From positions 19,638,501 through 19,702,500 of the forward strand of contig NC_084895.1 of the NCBI RefSeq assembly GCF_958979055.1: a stretch of 64,000 nucleotides of DNA. The letters are read 5' to 3'. Shown piece after piece: positions 25,261-37,010 of the stretch (position 1 is its first letter; each line of letters starts with the position of its first letter). Made by a program: the position numbers and the translations under genes. Under the pieces are notes generated by a model, which saw nothing but the letters and a program-made list of their open reading frames with translations, was not told the DNA's origin and searched no databases. The DNA is from Alnus glutinosa. Taxonomy: Eukaryota; Streptophyta; Magnoliopsida; Fagales; Betulaceae.

Positions 25261-27020
25261 GATATTTTAGATAGGCATAGACATATATAAGAATATATGT
25301 GTGTGTGACGTAACTTTGTACCTAATAATTAATGTGAGTTTTATTGACACGTGTTAGCATTTAATAGGAATAACATAGCAACTAAAAAAAAAAAAATTAA
25401 CATATTTCAATCACATGTTGACACGTGTCAACAAGCTAATTGTAAAAGAGTTATAGAACTTACATTTTTCTAATAATATTATACATTGATTTTTTATTTT
25501 AAAAAAAATCAATTGTTTATTTTTTATATTTTTTGTTTCTAGAGGTGTTCAATGAAAAGACATGCTAGAACAGAGGAAAAAGTTATCCATTTTTTGAAAT
25601 TTCTCTTTATTGAAAAGTTTCAGGTATGTAATAATTAAATTTTATATTGATTTATTTTTAAATAATAAAAATTTTAGTGTAAGCTTTTATATTTAGATTG
25701 CTTAGTTAAATTAATTGTTTAAGAATCTATATAATTTTGGTTACACATTTTTATCGTATGAAATATATAGATAATCAAAACATGAAGACTCATTTAATTA
25801 GGGCAATTGAATAAATTAACATTCGGTGTGGCAAAATAAATTGTAATTTACGTGTAAAATTTGATCAATTTTATTGATTTATTTATTTCATTAGTTATAT
25901 TTTTTAATATTTTGAATTAATTTCTTTTAAATTTATTTATTTATTTTTTCGCTGAATAACACATACCAGAAGCATTAGTCAAGCGCCAAAAAGTATCCAT
26001 TCGTAGAATTAATCACTTGAAGCAGGCGTGCTTAGCCAATTAATGTTGAAGAGGAATATAAGTGGGTTAGACTTCCACTTCCAAGTGATATTGCCAATTG
26101 TTTAAGAGCAAAAACCCACAATCTCAACTCATATCATCATTTCCTTTCAATTTCAATTCCACTTATATACAAAAAAGTAAAGTCTTGTAAGCACTAACTA
26201 AAATTGTAAAAATGAGAAACTCCACTTATCATTTTTTGTAAGTTAAAAAACTCTCAATTTAGTGTATCAAACTTTTAAAATTTACAATACCATCCCTTCT
26301 GTTAGAGTTTAGGGTTGAATCAGACGGAGTATAGGTGAAATGTTCCTTATACTCATGTTTTAATTTTTTTTTTTTTAAAAAAATTGCTACTCTAAATCCT
26401 AATTTAACTGACTTTAATTGGCCAAGCCATTAAATAAACTAATAATCAAACCCTAACCCTAACCTAATTAACTTTGGGAAAAAAAAAAAAAAAAACTCAT
26501 TTATTGAAAAAGATGACGTGATATACATCCTCTTCTGATGCTTCTATCCCATCTTTATACTTTTTAAAATTACCGTTGAATTTGTGGAGCCTATGTTTGA
26601 GATACATGCGGTCCTACAAATTAAATCTTATAGTGATTCTGAAAAATAGAAGAACGATAGAAAGACCATACGGAAAAAATGAATTATTTCTCACCAAACA
26701 GAGCATTACATTATTATTGACTATATATATATATATAGCTGTTATTGTTGACGTTATCTTAATAGTCAACATCGTGGTTGTCTTTAATTACCAGCGAAAA
26801 GTATGACCAAATCTATTATATATTTACTGATTAATTACAGCTACTATATATTGTTGTTTACTATAGTATGAACCAATTCTTCCAACTTGGCCACTTCTTC
26901 CTTGTCATGTTTCTTAAAAATATCTTGTCATAGTCATGATCAGCTGCGTCACTTCCACTATATTCTACACCAATTATTTAAGATCGAGTAGTAATGGAAG
27001 ATGCAATGCTTCACTTCCAC
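25261..27020. other. AT-rich region upstream of the receptor kinase gene
   Basis: No gene or complete element is supported. A poly(A)/poly(T)-rich stretch lies at 26360-26495 and a short TA run at 26722-26739. Sequence near 26940-27020 includes a repeated CACTTCCACTATA word next to the TATA box of the downstream gene. Confidence 0.4.
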
Positions 27021-27029
27021 TATAAAAAG
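27021..27029 (+). promoter_or_regulatory. TATA box of the LRR receptor kinase gene
   Basis: TATAAAAAG lies 62 bp before the ATG at 27091, at a spacing that allows a leader of roughly 30-40 nt containing a CT-rich tract (27065-27080). This supports 27091 rather than the in-frame ATG at 27001 as the start. Confidence 0.6.
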
Positions 27030-27090
27030 GCCATCCATTATTCAATTCAAGCACTATATTCTACCCCTCTCTCTCTCCTACACAGGACTC

Positions 27091-30000
27091 ATGAAGCTAA
27101 TAGAAAGGCCATCTATTCTCCTGCTCTTGGGTTTTCTATCAGTGCAGTCATGCATGTTTCGGTTGGCCCAATCTTCCACGAACTTCACCGACCGATCAGC
27201 TCTCATTGCCTTCAATTCTAAGATCACTTCTGACCCAAACACAACTCATGTCTTGGCTGGAAATTGGTCCACAGCTACAAACTTCTGCGATTGGATTGGG
27301 GTCTCATGCAGCAGACGCAGGCAAAGAGTGACTGCTTTGAACTTTTCCTACATGGGGCTCCAAGGCACCATTTCTCCCCATATTGGTAACCTCTCTTTCC
27401 TGCTCTCACTTGATCTTTCTAACAACAGCTTCTTTGGTTCTCTCCCGCATGAGATCAGTCGCCTACATCGCTTGAGAATACTCCAGCTCTCATCCAACCT
27501 ATTGGAAGGTAGAGTTTTCGTGAAAATTTAAGTTTTCTTATCAATTTCAACTTTCTCTTTATTTTTTAATTTACCCTTTGTCCTACATTAAAAGGCTGAG
27601 TTTTTTTTTTTTTTTTGTGCGCTTTATAAGGGTTTATCTTACTCTTATTTCTATATTGCATTTCGGATACGTATGTACACATGCTAGTTGTGTCACCCAG
27701 TGCGAAGCACTGGCCTTTCACACATGCACACGTTGCCAAGTCGCTTTGACGCACTTAGCACTTACTCATTGTCGCACATTGGCACGAGCCACATCCTTAT
27801 TATTTACGTGTGCACTTTTCTGATGTGTACAACTGCTATTATAACAATCATATTTCTTAAAGTATTTAAGTACTGTTTTTTCAACGGTTAGAAGCTCCAT
27901 TTCAAACTGCTTTTAATTTCAACAGTAATAAGCTGCTTCTATATAATTAATTATATAAAATATAATTTTTTAGCATATTTGAAATGATCTTTTTATTCTC
28001 TTCTTCTTCTATACTGTTACAAAATTTCTTATGTAGAGTAGTATTCAAAATTTGCAATCTGAACACTACATTCGGACAATATTAAATCCCGATGATAGAA
28101 TTGTTGTATTCCATATTGCAAAAGTACTGGGAGGCAATATTTGTCCAAGACTACACAGATTTATATTAATTCGCCTTACTGTCCAACAGTTCAGTAATTT
28201 CTATATAGTTCTTATTATGCGCATGCTTTCACTAATTTTTGTACTTCCCACATATTCATTTCTAACAGGTACCATCCCTCCATCTTTGCAAAACTGTCAG
28301 AATCTTCGAAAAATACTTCTAGAGAGCAACCATTTTACGGGTGCAATTCCGTCGTCCCTCAGCAATCTACCGTCGTTAGAGTACTTGAGTTTGATATACA
28401 ACAGCCTCACTGGCCCATTTCCTATTGTCATCCTTAACATATCCTCTCTAACCATGATTGCTCTTACAGAAAATCACATCTCAGGAACTCTTCCAATGGA
28501 TCTATGCAGCCATTGTCCTAATCTTCGAGGGCTTTATCTTTCAGACAACCAATTCAATGGTCGGCTCCCTTCACAAATGAGTCACTGTAGAGAGGTTGTA
28601 CACTTAGCCCTATCATCCAATGAATTTTATGGGAGTATTCCACAAGGTTTTGGGAGTTTAGAGAAGCTTAAAGTGCTAGTTCTAGGGGTTAACAAGTTAA
28701 CTGGAAATATACCTCCTACCATTAGTAATTTGTCAAGGCTACTTGTGTTCGAAATTGCATTCAATAGTATTACAGGAAGCATTCCCAAAGATATATGGCG
28801 TCTTCCAAATGTGAAATTTTTGAATTTTCAAGTCAATTATCTCACCGGGACAATCCCCCAAGACCTTTTCAACATTTCATCTCTACAAGCAATCTCCTTG
28901 GCAAATAATTCCCTATTTGGCAATCTTCCATCAGATTCTGAATTTTCCTGCCCGAATCTTAAATCTCTATATTTTGCTGGCAACCAATTTAGTGGTTTAA
29001 TCCCATCGTATATTTCTAATTGTTCTAAGCTTGTCCTACTAGAATTTGCTGCAAACACACTCTCTGGAGCAATACCAACAAGTCTTGGACAACTGAAATA
29101 CCTCAAAGAACTTTATTTGGGTGACAATCTACTATCAGGAGAGCCTAATCAAAATCAAGAGCTTAATTTCTTCTCATCTTTAATTAATTGCAGATTTTTG
29201 GAGCTAGTCTACTTATCCAACAATCCCTTGGATATTACTCTTCCTGATTCTATTGGAAACTTTTCTGTTTCCCTTCGCACCATTGTTTCATCCCAAACCC
29301 AAATAAGGGGTCATATTCCTATAAGTATAGGTTCCTTAAAAAACTTGGCCTGGCTTGACTTGGGAAAAAACAATTTGACTGGAAATATACCGTACACAAT
29401 TAAGAGATTGGAGGGGTTACAAAGATTGTCTCTTGGTGGCAATAAAATAGAAGGCTTCATTCCAGAAGACATATGTGAGTTAAAGAATTTAGGAGAGTTA
29501 GATCTCTCTTATAACAAAATTTCTGAATCCATCCCAAATTGCATTTCTAACCTCAATCTTCTCCAAAAGCTATTTTTGGATTCTAATAGATTAGAATCAT
29601 CAATACCGTTGAATTTATGGAGCCTTGAGAATCTGTTGTTTTTGGACCTATCGTCAAATTCCCTGGGTGGGTCTTTTTCTCCAAACATGAAAAAATCAGA
29701 TGTTATTGAACACATCAATATATCTCGAAACCAAATCACTGGACATATTCCAAGCATCATTGGAGCTTTTGAAAGCTTAAGTTATCTTGATTTGTCAAGG
29801 AACTCATTTCAAGGAAACATTCCACAATCTTTTGGAGATTTAAAAGGATTGGATAATTTAGACCTCTCCTACAATAATTTATCTGGTGTAATTCCGAAGT
29901 CTCTTGAAGCACTTTTACATCTCAAGTTTATGAATGTTTCTTTCAACAAGCTATCCGGAGATATACCAACTAGTGGGCCTTTTGCAAACTTCACAGCTAA

Positions 30001-30800
30001 GTCATTTTTAGGAAACAAAGCACTTTGTGGGAATCCAATTTTTGGAGTTCTACCTTGTCCAAGCCCAAGCTCCCACGGATCAAAGGTGAAACAAAAGTTG
30101 CTCAAATATTTTCTTCCTATCATTGCTTCAGTTACAATATGTCTAGCAATTGTTTATATGATGAGAAGACATCAAGAAAGTAAGTTGCAAGTTCCAAGTT
30201 CATTTAATACATTGTCTGTATTTGAGCATAGAATGATATCATATCAAGAGCTTTGTCAAGGGACAAACAACTTTTGTGAAAGCAACTTGCTTGGAGTTGG
30301 AGGTTTTGCTTCTGTGTACAAAGGGATGCTGCTTGACGGGACAATTGTTGCTGTTAAAGTTATAAATTTGCAATTGGCTAGTGCTTTCAAAAGTTTTGAT
30401 GCAGAATGCATGGTCTTACGGACAATTCGGCATAGGAATCTTGTTAAAGTCATAACTACATGCTCCAACCTCGAGTTCAGAGCTTTAGTATTGCAATATA
30501 TGTCGAATGGCAACCTCGAAAGGTGGTTATACTCTTATAACTACTGCTTAAATCTTCTTCAAAGAGTAAACATTATGGTTGATGTTGCATCAACGTTGGA
30601 CTATTTACACCATGATCAATCGGAATCTGTGGTGCACTGTGACCTAAAGCCTACCAATATTCTTCTAGATGAAGACATGGTTGCACATGTAGGTGATTTT
30701 GGCATTGCAAAGATTTTAGTCGAACATAAGGATGCTACACAAACTAAAACTCTTGGTACTCTTGGCTACATTGCACCAGGTACATGAATTCACATCTACT

Positions 30801-30846
<46 letters not shown>

Positions 30847-33800
30847 AAAACAACAATAGTTTTTGGACTTAAGAATACCAATGTACATGTCAATTTTTCG
30901 TAATTCAATTTGAATATACTAATAATAAAAATTACACAAACTATGATTACTTAGTCGATGGATAAGTACCTATTTATTCTTCATATGGATTGATTGCTAA
31001 TTATTCTAAAATATGTCTAAAGAAATATTTGTATGTGTTGGGGATAAATCCCACTCAACCCGATCCAAAGAGGAGATTCAAAAGTCTAATAAAGTCCAAA
31101 CAGATATCAGATCAGAAGTCTAAGAAGATATCAGATCAGAAGTCTAAGAAGATATCAGATTGGAAGTCTAAGAAGATATCCAATTAGAAGTCTAGTGAAG
31201 GATTGAAGTCCAATTAGAACTCGGACAGCAGTTCTAGATCAACAAGGAGCAGGAGTCCTAATCCAGGTTTGACTCCACCTCTATGCCTATAAATAGGCCC
31301 ATACCCCAGGTATAAACTAGGTCTCAATTTTTATGCACAGAGCATTATTTCTCTCACAGAAGCTAACTTAGGCATCGGAGCGGGACCCCCGGAAGGGTCC
31401 CTAGGTTTTGTTGTTTTGCAGAGTTATTGAGAAGCGTGAAGAACATCAAAGGAACGTGCAGATTCACACCATACCGGAAACTGTACCAACAGTTTGGCGC
31501 CGTCTGTGGGAAACGATTATTCGTTCCTCATAAAAGAAAAAGAAGATCCAGCATGGTGATGAACACACGTTCCGGAAGCCAGACCAATCGACAGCCCGTG
31601 GCCCCACAGGAACCGGCTATTCAGAATAATTTGCAGCCTCCACCGAACCCTCCCCCGAGGGGTGGAGATCAAGATCGCATAGCAGCGTTGGAAGCCCAGA
31701 TTGAAGACTTAAATGCAGAATTGTTACGAATGAGGACGAGACAGCCCAATCCCGAGATGAACAGGGATGAGCGTGAGGAAGAAGATCACAATAGCAACAT
31801 TAATCCTCGGAGGGAGGATGACCGCCAAGGAGATCTGAGCAGAATTATTGCCGAGCTGGAGAGAAGGTGCACGTACATGGAGATGGAAAGAAAGGACAAA
31901 GGCAGATCCGTAATGGTGGACAAGCTCCTAATGGGTACAGACTCACCCTTCACCAGACGGGTGGCGGACTATCAGCTTCCCGATAAGTTTAAGGTACCCC
32001 AAATTCTAAGTTATGCAGGAGACAGAGATCCCTTGGATCACCTAGAGAATTTCAAAGCTCATCTAGACCTTTACGGGACACCCGATGAAGTAGCATGTCG
32101 GGCCTTCCCTCTTACTCTTGCGGGGAATGCCCGAGATTGGTTCAGGAAGCTGCCCCCGAATTCCGTTGATCAGTTCAAGGAATTGTCCAAGATATTCCTA
32201 ACGGAGTTCTTGGCTTTCCGGACAAGGAAGAAGCCTTCGGGATATTTGCTATCATTGCACCAGCAAGGCAATGAGAGTCTTAAGGAGTTTATGGCTCGGT
32301 TCAACCGAGAGAAGGCTACGGTCGAAGATCCGACCGAGGATATGATTTTTGCTGCCATTTATCAGGGAATTTCACCCGAGGAGCCTTTGATGAAGAAGTT
32401 GATCCGGAAGCAACCGAGTACCTTGCAGGGCCTCATGGATAAGGTAGAAGAATTCATCAATCAGGAAGAGACGCTGAAGTCTATGGCCAGTTCTAGACTA
32501 CCCCGAGAGACAGCCCCAGAAAAGAAAAGGAAAGAACTCAAGAAAGCTGATTGGGAAGAGCAGAGGCAGGTAAAGAAGTTCAAAGATTACAACTTTACAC
32601 CTCTCAATGCCGAGATATCAGAAGTCCTCATGGAGATCAAGAGAGATCCGGCGTTTCGGGAACCACAAAAGATACCAGGTGATCCTCCTTATAAGAATGC
32701 AGGGAAGTATTGTGATTTCCATAAACAAGCAGGTCATTACACCGAGGGGTGCGTAACCCTAAGGTTGTTAATAGAAGAATTCATAAAGAATGGCAAGCTA
32801 GTTCGGTTCTTGGGAGAGCGACGGAACCATCCAGGAAATAACAGGCCTCGGAATCATCAGGACTATCAGCCCCGAGATCAACAGCCACGGGATTACTATC
32901 CCCGAGACCGTCCTCAGCTAGACGAAAGGTATCAAGAGAATGCTCCCCGAGATGACATAGAAAGAAGAGAGGACCGAAGAAGCAGAAGCCCACAGCATAG
33001 AGAGCCGAGGCAACAGCAGTATCTGCCCGTGATCCCATAAAAAGGACTCTCGGGAATTTCAGGCTTGCTTTTATTTTTTAGTATTTATATTTGCAAAGAA
33101 CTAGACTTTTATTTTTAATTCAGACTAGACAGAAAATTCCCCAGATTTTGGGAATAAGTATTTTCAGAATAAATGAATAAAGCTGACTTAAGCATCGGAG
33201 TGTTCCCGGTCTAGGGACCAGGAACCCGTTGATGTTGTTTCTTTTGCAGGCAAAAACTCTCGGATTAGTTCTAGCCGAGAGTCTCGGATCAGTCCTAGCC
33301 GAGAGCATGAAGAAACTTCTCGGATCAGTCCTAGCCGAGAGCAAGAAGAAAAACTTCTCGGATCAGTCCTAGCCGAGAAGGAGCCTCTCGGATCAGTCCT
33401 AGCCGAGAGCAAGAAAAACTTCTCGGATCAGTCCTAGCCGAGAAGGAGCCTCTCGGATCAGTCCTAGCCGAGAGCAAGAAAAACTTCTCGGATCAGTCCT
33501 AGCCGAGAAGGAGCCTCTCGGATCAGTCCTAGCCGAGAGCATGAAGAAACTTCTCGGATCAGTCCTAGCCGAGAAGGAGCCTCTCGGATCAGTCCTAGCC
33601 GAGAGCAAGAAGAAAAACTTCTCGGATCAATCCTAGCCGAGAAGGAGCCTCTCGGATCAGTCCTAGCCGAGAGCAAGAAAAACTTCTCGGATCAGTCCTA
33701 GCCGAGAAGGAGCCTCTCGGATCAGTCCTAGCCGAGAGCAAGAAAAACTTCTCGGATCAGTCCTAGCCGAGAAGGAGCCTCTCGGATCAGTCCTAGCCGA

Positions 33801-35477
33801 GAGCAAGAAAAACTTCTCGGATCAGTCCTAGCCGAGAAGGAGCCTCTCGGATCAGTCCTAGCCGAGAGCAAGAAGAAAACTCTCGGATCAGTCCTAGCCG
33901 AGAGTCTCGGATCAGTCCTAGCCGAGACCAAGAAGAAAACTCTCGGATTAGTCCTAGCCGAGAGTCCCGGATCAGTCCTAGCCGAGAGCAAGAAGAAACT
34001 TCTCGGGGGGTCGGATTTAACCCTCGGGTTTTGCAGATTTTTCAAGAGACAGGGAGAAAACCCTAAGGAAAAACAAGAAGGTAATGGGGGGTAAGATTTA
34101 ACCCTCAGGTTTTGCAGGTTAGCAGGTTTTCAGAAGGAGACAAAGATCGGGTTTCCTTAGACATGGAATTCCCATTATTCAAGCAAGCTTTGGATAAGGG
34201 AATTGGGGGGTAACTGTTGGGGATAAATCCCACTCAACCCGATCCAAAGAGGAGATTCAAAAGTCTAATAAAGTCCAAACAGATATCAGATCAGAAGTCT
34301 AAGAAGATATCAGATCAGAAGTCTAAGAAGATATCAGATTGGAAGTCTAAGAAGATATCCAATTAGAAGTCTAGTGAAGGATTGAAGTCCAATTAGAACT
34401 CGGACAGCAGTTCTAGATCAACAAGGAGCAGGAGTCCTAATCCAGGTTTGACTCCACCTCTATGCCTATAAATAGGCCCATACCCCAGGTATAAACTAGG
34501 TCTCAATTTTTATGCACAGAGCATTATTTCTCTCACAGAAGCTAACTTAGGCATCGGAGCGGGACCCCCGGAAGGGTCCCTAGGTTTTGTTGTTTTGCAG
34601 AGTTATTGAGAAGCGTGAAGAACATCAAAGGAACGTGCAGATTCACACCATACCGGAAACTGTACCAACAGTATGTGAAGTAATTTAATACGATCGGTGA
34701 GTATAAGTCAAAGTCAAACAAGCACACAAATACTGATGTGCACGTGTGAAGATCTAGTTATGTTTGGGTTGAGACAACCTAAGTACTTTGAGAATGTAAA
34801 GCTATTTTTACTTATGTAAATAATTACCCCAGAAAAAAGAAACATTGATTGATCTTGTACATTAATTATGTATTACGCGTAATAATTATGCCAAACAATA
34901 AAGGTCAGCAAATAAAGTATATGTATGGACTTATCAAAAAATCTTCATAACATAATTATAAATATTCTTTAACAAGTTTAGTACACACACATCATGCATT
35001 AGTTGAATATAAGGGTACAATGAATGCATATTTAGATATAAATTTGCATATAAATTGTACTAATTTAAATGCTTCTTTTTTTTTTTTTCCTTGGGCAATT
35101 GCGAGCATTGTATAGAGTATGGTTTTGAAGGAAAAGTGTCCATCAAAGGCGATGTTTATAGCTACGGTATAATATTGTTGGAGATGATAACAAGGAAGAA
35201 ACCTACTGACGACATGTTTGTAGGAGAACTGACTTTGAGGCAATGGATAGATGCATCACTTTCTGATAGAATGATGGAAGTTGTGGATGAGGGTTTATTG
35301 AGGATAGAAAATAGAAGAGATGTCACTGTTATGCAAAGTGTTCTATCATCCATCATGGAATTAGGCTTAATGTGCTCTAAAGAGTTACCTGATGAAAGAG
35401 CCGACATCAAAGATGTGCTTGCCAAGCTTAAAAAAATCCAATTAACACTTTTTGAAAAAAGAAATAGGGGTGTTTGA
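27091..35477 (+). CDS. LRR receptor-like kinase, XA21/FLS2/EFR class (LRR-XII), non-RD
   Basis: Three exons: 27091-27508, 28269-30779 and 35116-35477, together 1096 aa. Both introns are phase 1 with GT-AG ends, and splicing restores LEGTIPPSL and IAPEYGFEG. Order: signal peptide (1-28), LRR N-cap ending CDWIGVSC, about twenty 24-residue leucine-rich repeats, C-cap (LCGNP), transmembrane helix (about 752-772), kinase. The kinase has GVGGFASVYKG, VAVKV, HCDLKPTN and GDFGIAK. Cys before the catalytic Asp makes it non-RD, as in receptors for microbial patterns. It should sit in the plasma membrane and signal in immunity; the ligand is unknown. Unusual: an intron inside the LRR part, and a 4.3-kb last intron holding a whole LTR element. 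The coding sequence appears intact. Confidence 0.9.
27509..28268 (+). other. Intron 1 of the receptor kinase, within the LRR region
   Basis: The donor is G|GTAGAG and the acceptor TTTCTAACAG|GT. It interrupts an LRR unit after LLEG and the repeat spacing is perfect once it is removed. Genes of this class usually have a single intron in the kinase part, so this one is atypical. The 760 bp contain no recognisable element. Confidence 0.75.
30809..30844. repeat. (TA)n in intron 2 of the receptor kinase
   Basis: An uninterrupted alternating TA tract lies about 30 bp after the donor site of intron 2. Such tracts are common in this window. Confidence 0.9.
31036..31491 (+). repeat. 5' LTR of the TR-GAG element
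   Basis: It begins TGTTGGGGATAAATCCC and ends GTACCAACA. A TATA box TATAAATA lies at 31288-31295. Upstream are three copies of a short repeat (AAGTCTAAGAAGATATCAGA type, 31100-31175). Confidence 0.95.
31493..31511 (+). other. Primer-binding site of the TR-GAG element
   Basis: TTTGGCGCCGTCTGTGGG begins two bases after the LTR. It is a standard plant Ty3 tRNA primer site and shares its GCCGTCTGTGG core with the Ty3 element at 6977-6998. Confidence 0.8.
31553..33040 (+). CDS. Gag protein of the TR-GAG element
   Basis: The chosen start is the ATG at 31553 (MVMNTRSGSQ); the frame stays open upstream into the LTR but without a better ATG. The product has 495 aa. An N-terminal coiled-coil-like stretch (AALEAQIEDLNAELLRMR) is followed by the capsid domain (LPDKFKVPQILSYAGDRDP, then GNARDWFRKLPP and EFMARFNREKA). 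Next comes a zinc-knuckle-like YCDFHKQAGHYTEGC, then an Arg/Pro/Asp-rich tail likely to bind RNA. The ORF has no stops, as expected for a recent copy. It would assemble the particle around its own RNA; polymerase functions must come from a partner element. It is unrelated to the host receptor gene. Confidence 0.9.
   Translation: MVMNTRSGSQTNRQPVAPQEPAIQNNLQPPPNPPPRGGDQDRIAALEAQIEDLNAELLRMRTRQPNPEMNRDEREEEDHNSNINPRREDDRQGDLSRIIAELERRCTYMEMERKDKGRSVMVDKLLMGTDSPFTRRVADYQLPDKFKVPQILSYAGDRDPLDHLENFKAHLDLYGTPDEVACRAFPLTLAGNARDWFRKLPPNSVDQFKELSKIFLTEFLAFRTRKKPSGYLLSLHQQGNESLKEFMARFNREKATVEDPTEDMIFAAIYQGISPEEPLMKKLIRKQPSTLQGLMDKVEEFINQEETLKSMASSRLPRETAPEKKRKELKKADWEEQRQVKKFKDYNFTPLNAEISEVLMEIKRDPAFREPQKIPGDPPYKNAGKYCDFHKQAGHYTEGCVTLRLLIEEFIKNGKLVRFLGERRNHPGNNRPRNHQDYQPRDQQPRDYYPRDRPQLDERYQENAPRDDIERREDRRSRSPQHREPRQQQYLPVIP
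33259..33986 (+). repeat. Tandem array of 23 hairpin units between gag and the 3' LTR
   Basis: Each unit is CTCGG, an 11-nt loop (ATCAGTCCTAG) and CCGAG, extended by flanking bases. Two unit types alternate over much of the array. Type A has arms CTTCTCGG/CCGAGAAG (8 bp) and type B has CTCTCGG/CCGAGAG (7 bp). The seventh pair is T-A in one and C-G in the other, so the stem is kept by a paired change. Spacers are GAGC or AGCAAGAAAAA-like purine runs. I count 23 units. The array is noncoding in the gag direction. Confidence 0.92.
34198..34210 (+). other. Polypurine tract of the TR-GAG element
   Basis: GGGAATTGGGGGG lies four bases before the 3' LTR, where second-strand priming occurs in LTR elements. 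Confidence 0.7.
34215..34670 (+). repeat. 3' LTR of the TR-GAG element
   Basis: It looks identical to the 5' LTR over 456 bp, with TATA box at 34467-34474. Transcription starting here would run into exon 3 of the receptor kinase (35116). Confidence 0.95.
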
Positions 35478-36961
35478 TATATTTTATTTGGGTTTTATAG
35501 GGTTTGTCCTTTTAATTTCTTAAAGTGCTTACAAGTTGTAATTTTATTGTTTGTACGACTTTTCATGTTCAAATAAATGGTTTGGGATTTTCTAACATCT
35601 CTTTCTCTTGTGTCTTTTTTTTTTTTTTCCTTATGCTTCTCGTTGAGATCAATATTATCTATATATATCATACCACATGAAACTAAGAAGCTTCAAACAT
35701 TCTTTATTTCTTTAGAAATATTTGATTCGATATGGTAAAAGTGAAGTTTCAATTTGTATTTCATTTTTTTTGGACAGGCTAAGGCAGTTAATATGTAATA
35801 ATAGGTAATATAGGAGATATTGTAATCCTCAATGCATATTTACTAGACAATTTCCATCATTCGGTTTTTGTTAAAGTATTTTTGTCATTGGAGACATTCA
35901 CAATAGAAATAACTTATTTATAGTTAATTCGTACACAGTAATATAATAAAGTGATATGTGTCCCTTAACATACAAAAAATACATATTTTTTTAGTAGATT
36001 TGGCTTAAGTGCCATAAAAAAACTACCTGTAATTTTATCAATGGTCTAGATGTAATTCTGATTTTTTCATGAGAAAGAGAGAAAGTTAAAGTAAATCTTG
36101 ACCATTGAGTGAAATTATAGCAAACATACTATAGTTTTTTTACTCCACCTAAGCCAAATCATTTTTAAATAGCACGTGCTTTTAACATGTTTTAACTTTA
36201 ATAACATTAGTAAGAAAGCATGTGTTTCTTACATGCTTCAGAAACAAATGTCGCTTTATTAGATTGATTTGTAGGAATTAGATACAGAGGAGTGATTGTT
36301 ACACTCATGTTGCACAACTCCTGCACTCACACCAGACACAAGGAAATGGGGCTCAGTGTGTATGTCTCACTTCATTGTGTCTGGTGTGAGTGCACAAGTT
36401 GTGTAGGTGAAGTGTAACGATCATTTTCCTTAGATACAAACCAGTTTGTAGCTAATTTTTGTCTATTAAATTTTTTTAGTATTTTGGAGAGACGTTGTCT
36501 AATTGAGAGTTTGAGACTGACATTATCAATTAAATGGTAGTTTGAGAGGCATTACGTGAAGGGAATAACTTCAATCAGGCAGTGCCAAAAATCTCTTGGT
36601 TTTTGCCCTCCATTAAGAAATTGAAACATCATCATTAAATAAGAAAGTAAGTATTAATAAAACCTAGCAAAACATTAATTGGATCAAAACCCTCCATTTC
36701 ATTATTTTAGTCTTAAAACAAAAATCTATCCTAACTACTGGCCGTCGCCACAGCCCCACTCCTGAATTAGGGGTGGCTGCCACCGGGTCCGAGTCACGCG
36801 GCCACTCCCCAGTGGCCGTGCGGCTACCCTCAATCCATGGGGTGGTCGCGTGGTGGTTTCTGGTGTGGAGCAGTGGTGGCGGCGGCGGTGTCTGGGTGGG
36901 CGATGGTTGTGAGTTTTTTTTTTTTTTTCTTTTTCTTTTTCTTTTTTCAGACTAAAAAAGT

Positions 36962-37010
<49 letters not shown>

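Larger units (their letters stand above)
31036..34670 (+). mobile_element. Complete gag-only LTR element (TR-GAG type) in receptor-kinase intron
   Basis: Two 456-bp LTRs (31036-31491 and 34215-34670) appear identical base for base. They are flanked by a 5-bp duplication GTATG (31031-31035 and 34671-34675). Inside are a primer-binding site, one intact gag ORF, a tandem hairpin array and a polypurine tract. There is no protease, reverse transcriptase or integrase, so it must be moved by enzymes of another element. Gag resembles that of Tat-lineage Ty3 elements, including the one at 1-7582. Identical LTRs mean very recent insertion. It lies in the sense orientation of the host gene. Confidence 0.92.

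Noticed and set aside
25072..26600. Complete CACTA element
   Set aside because: Only one CACTACAAAA terminus and subterminal repeats are visible. No inverted end or transposase was found.
27566..28260. Alternative coding in receptor-kinase intron 1
   Set aside because: Frames here are short, and splicing at 27508|28269 restores the LRR register exactly.
33259..33986. CRISPR-like regular repeats
   Set aside because: Units are palindromic and near-adjacent with short repeated purine spacers, inside an LTR element in a plant genome. There are no unique spacers and no cas genes.
33188..34045. Minus-strand open frames encoding repeats of LSARTDPRG
   Set aside because: They are a by-product of the tandem hairpin array, lie antisense to the element and have no independent support.
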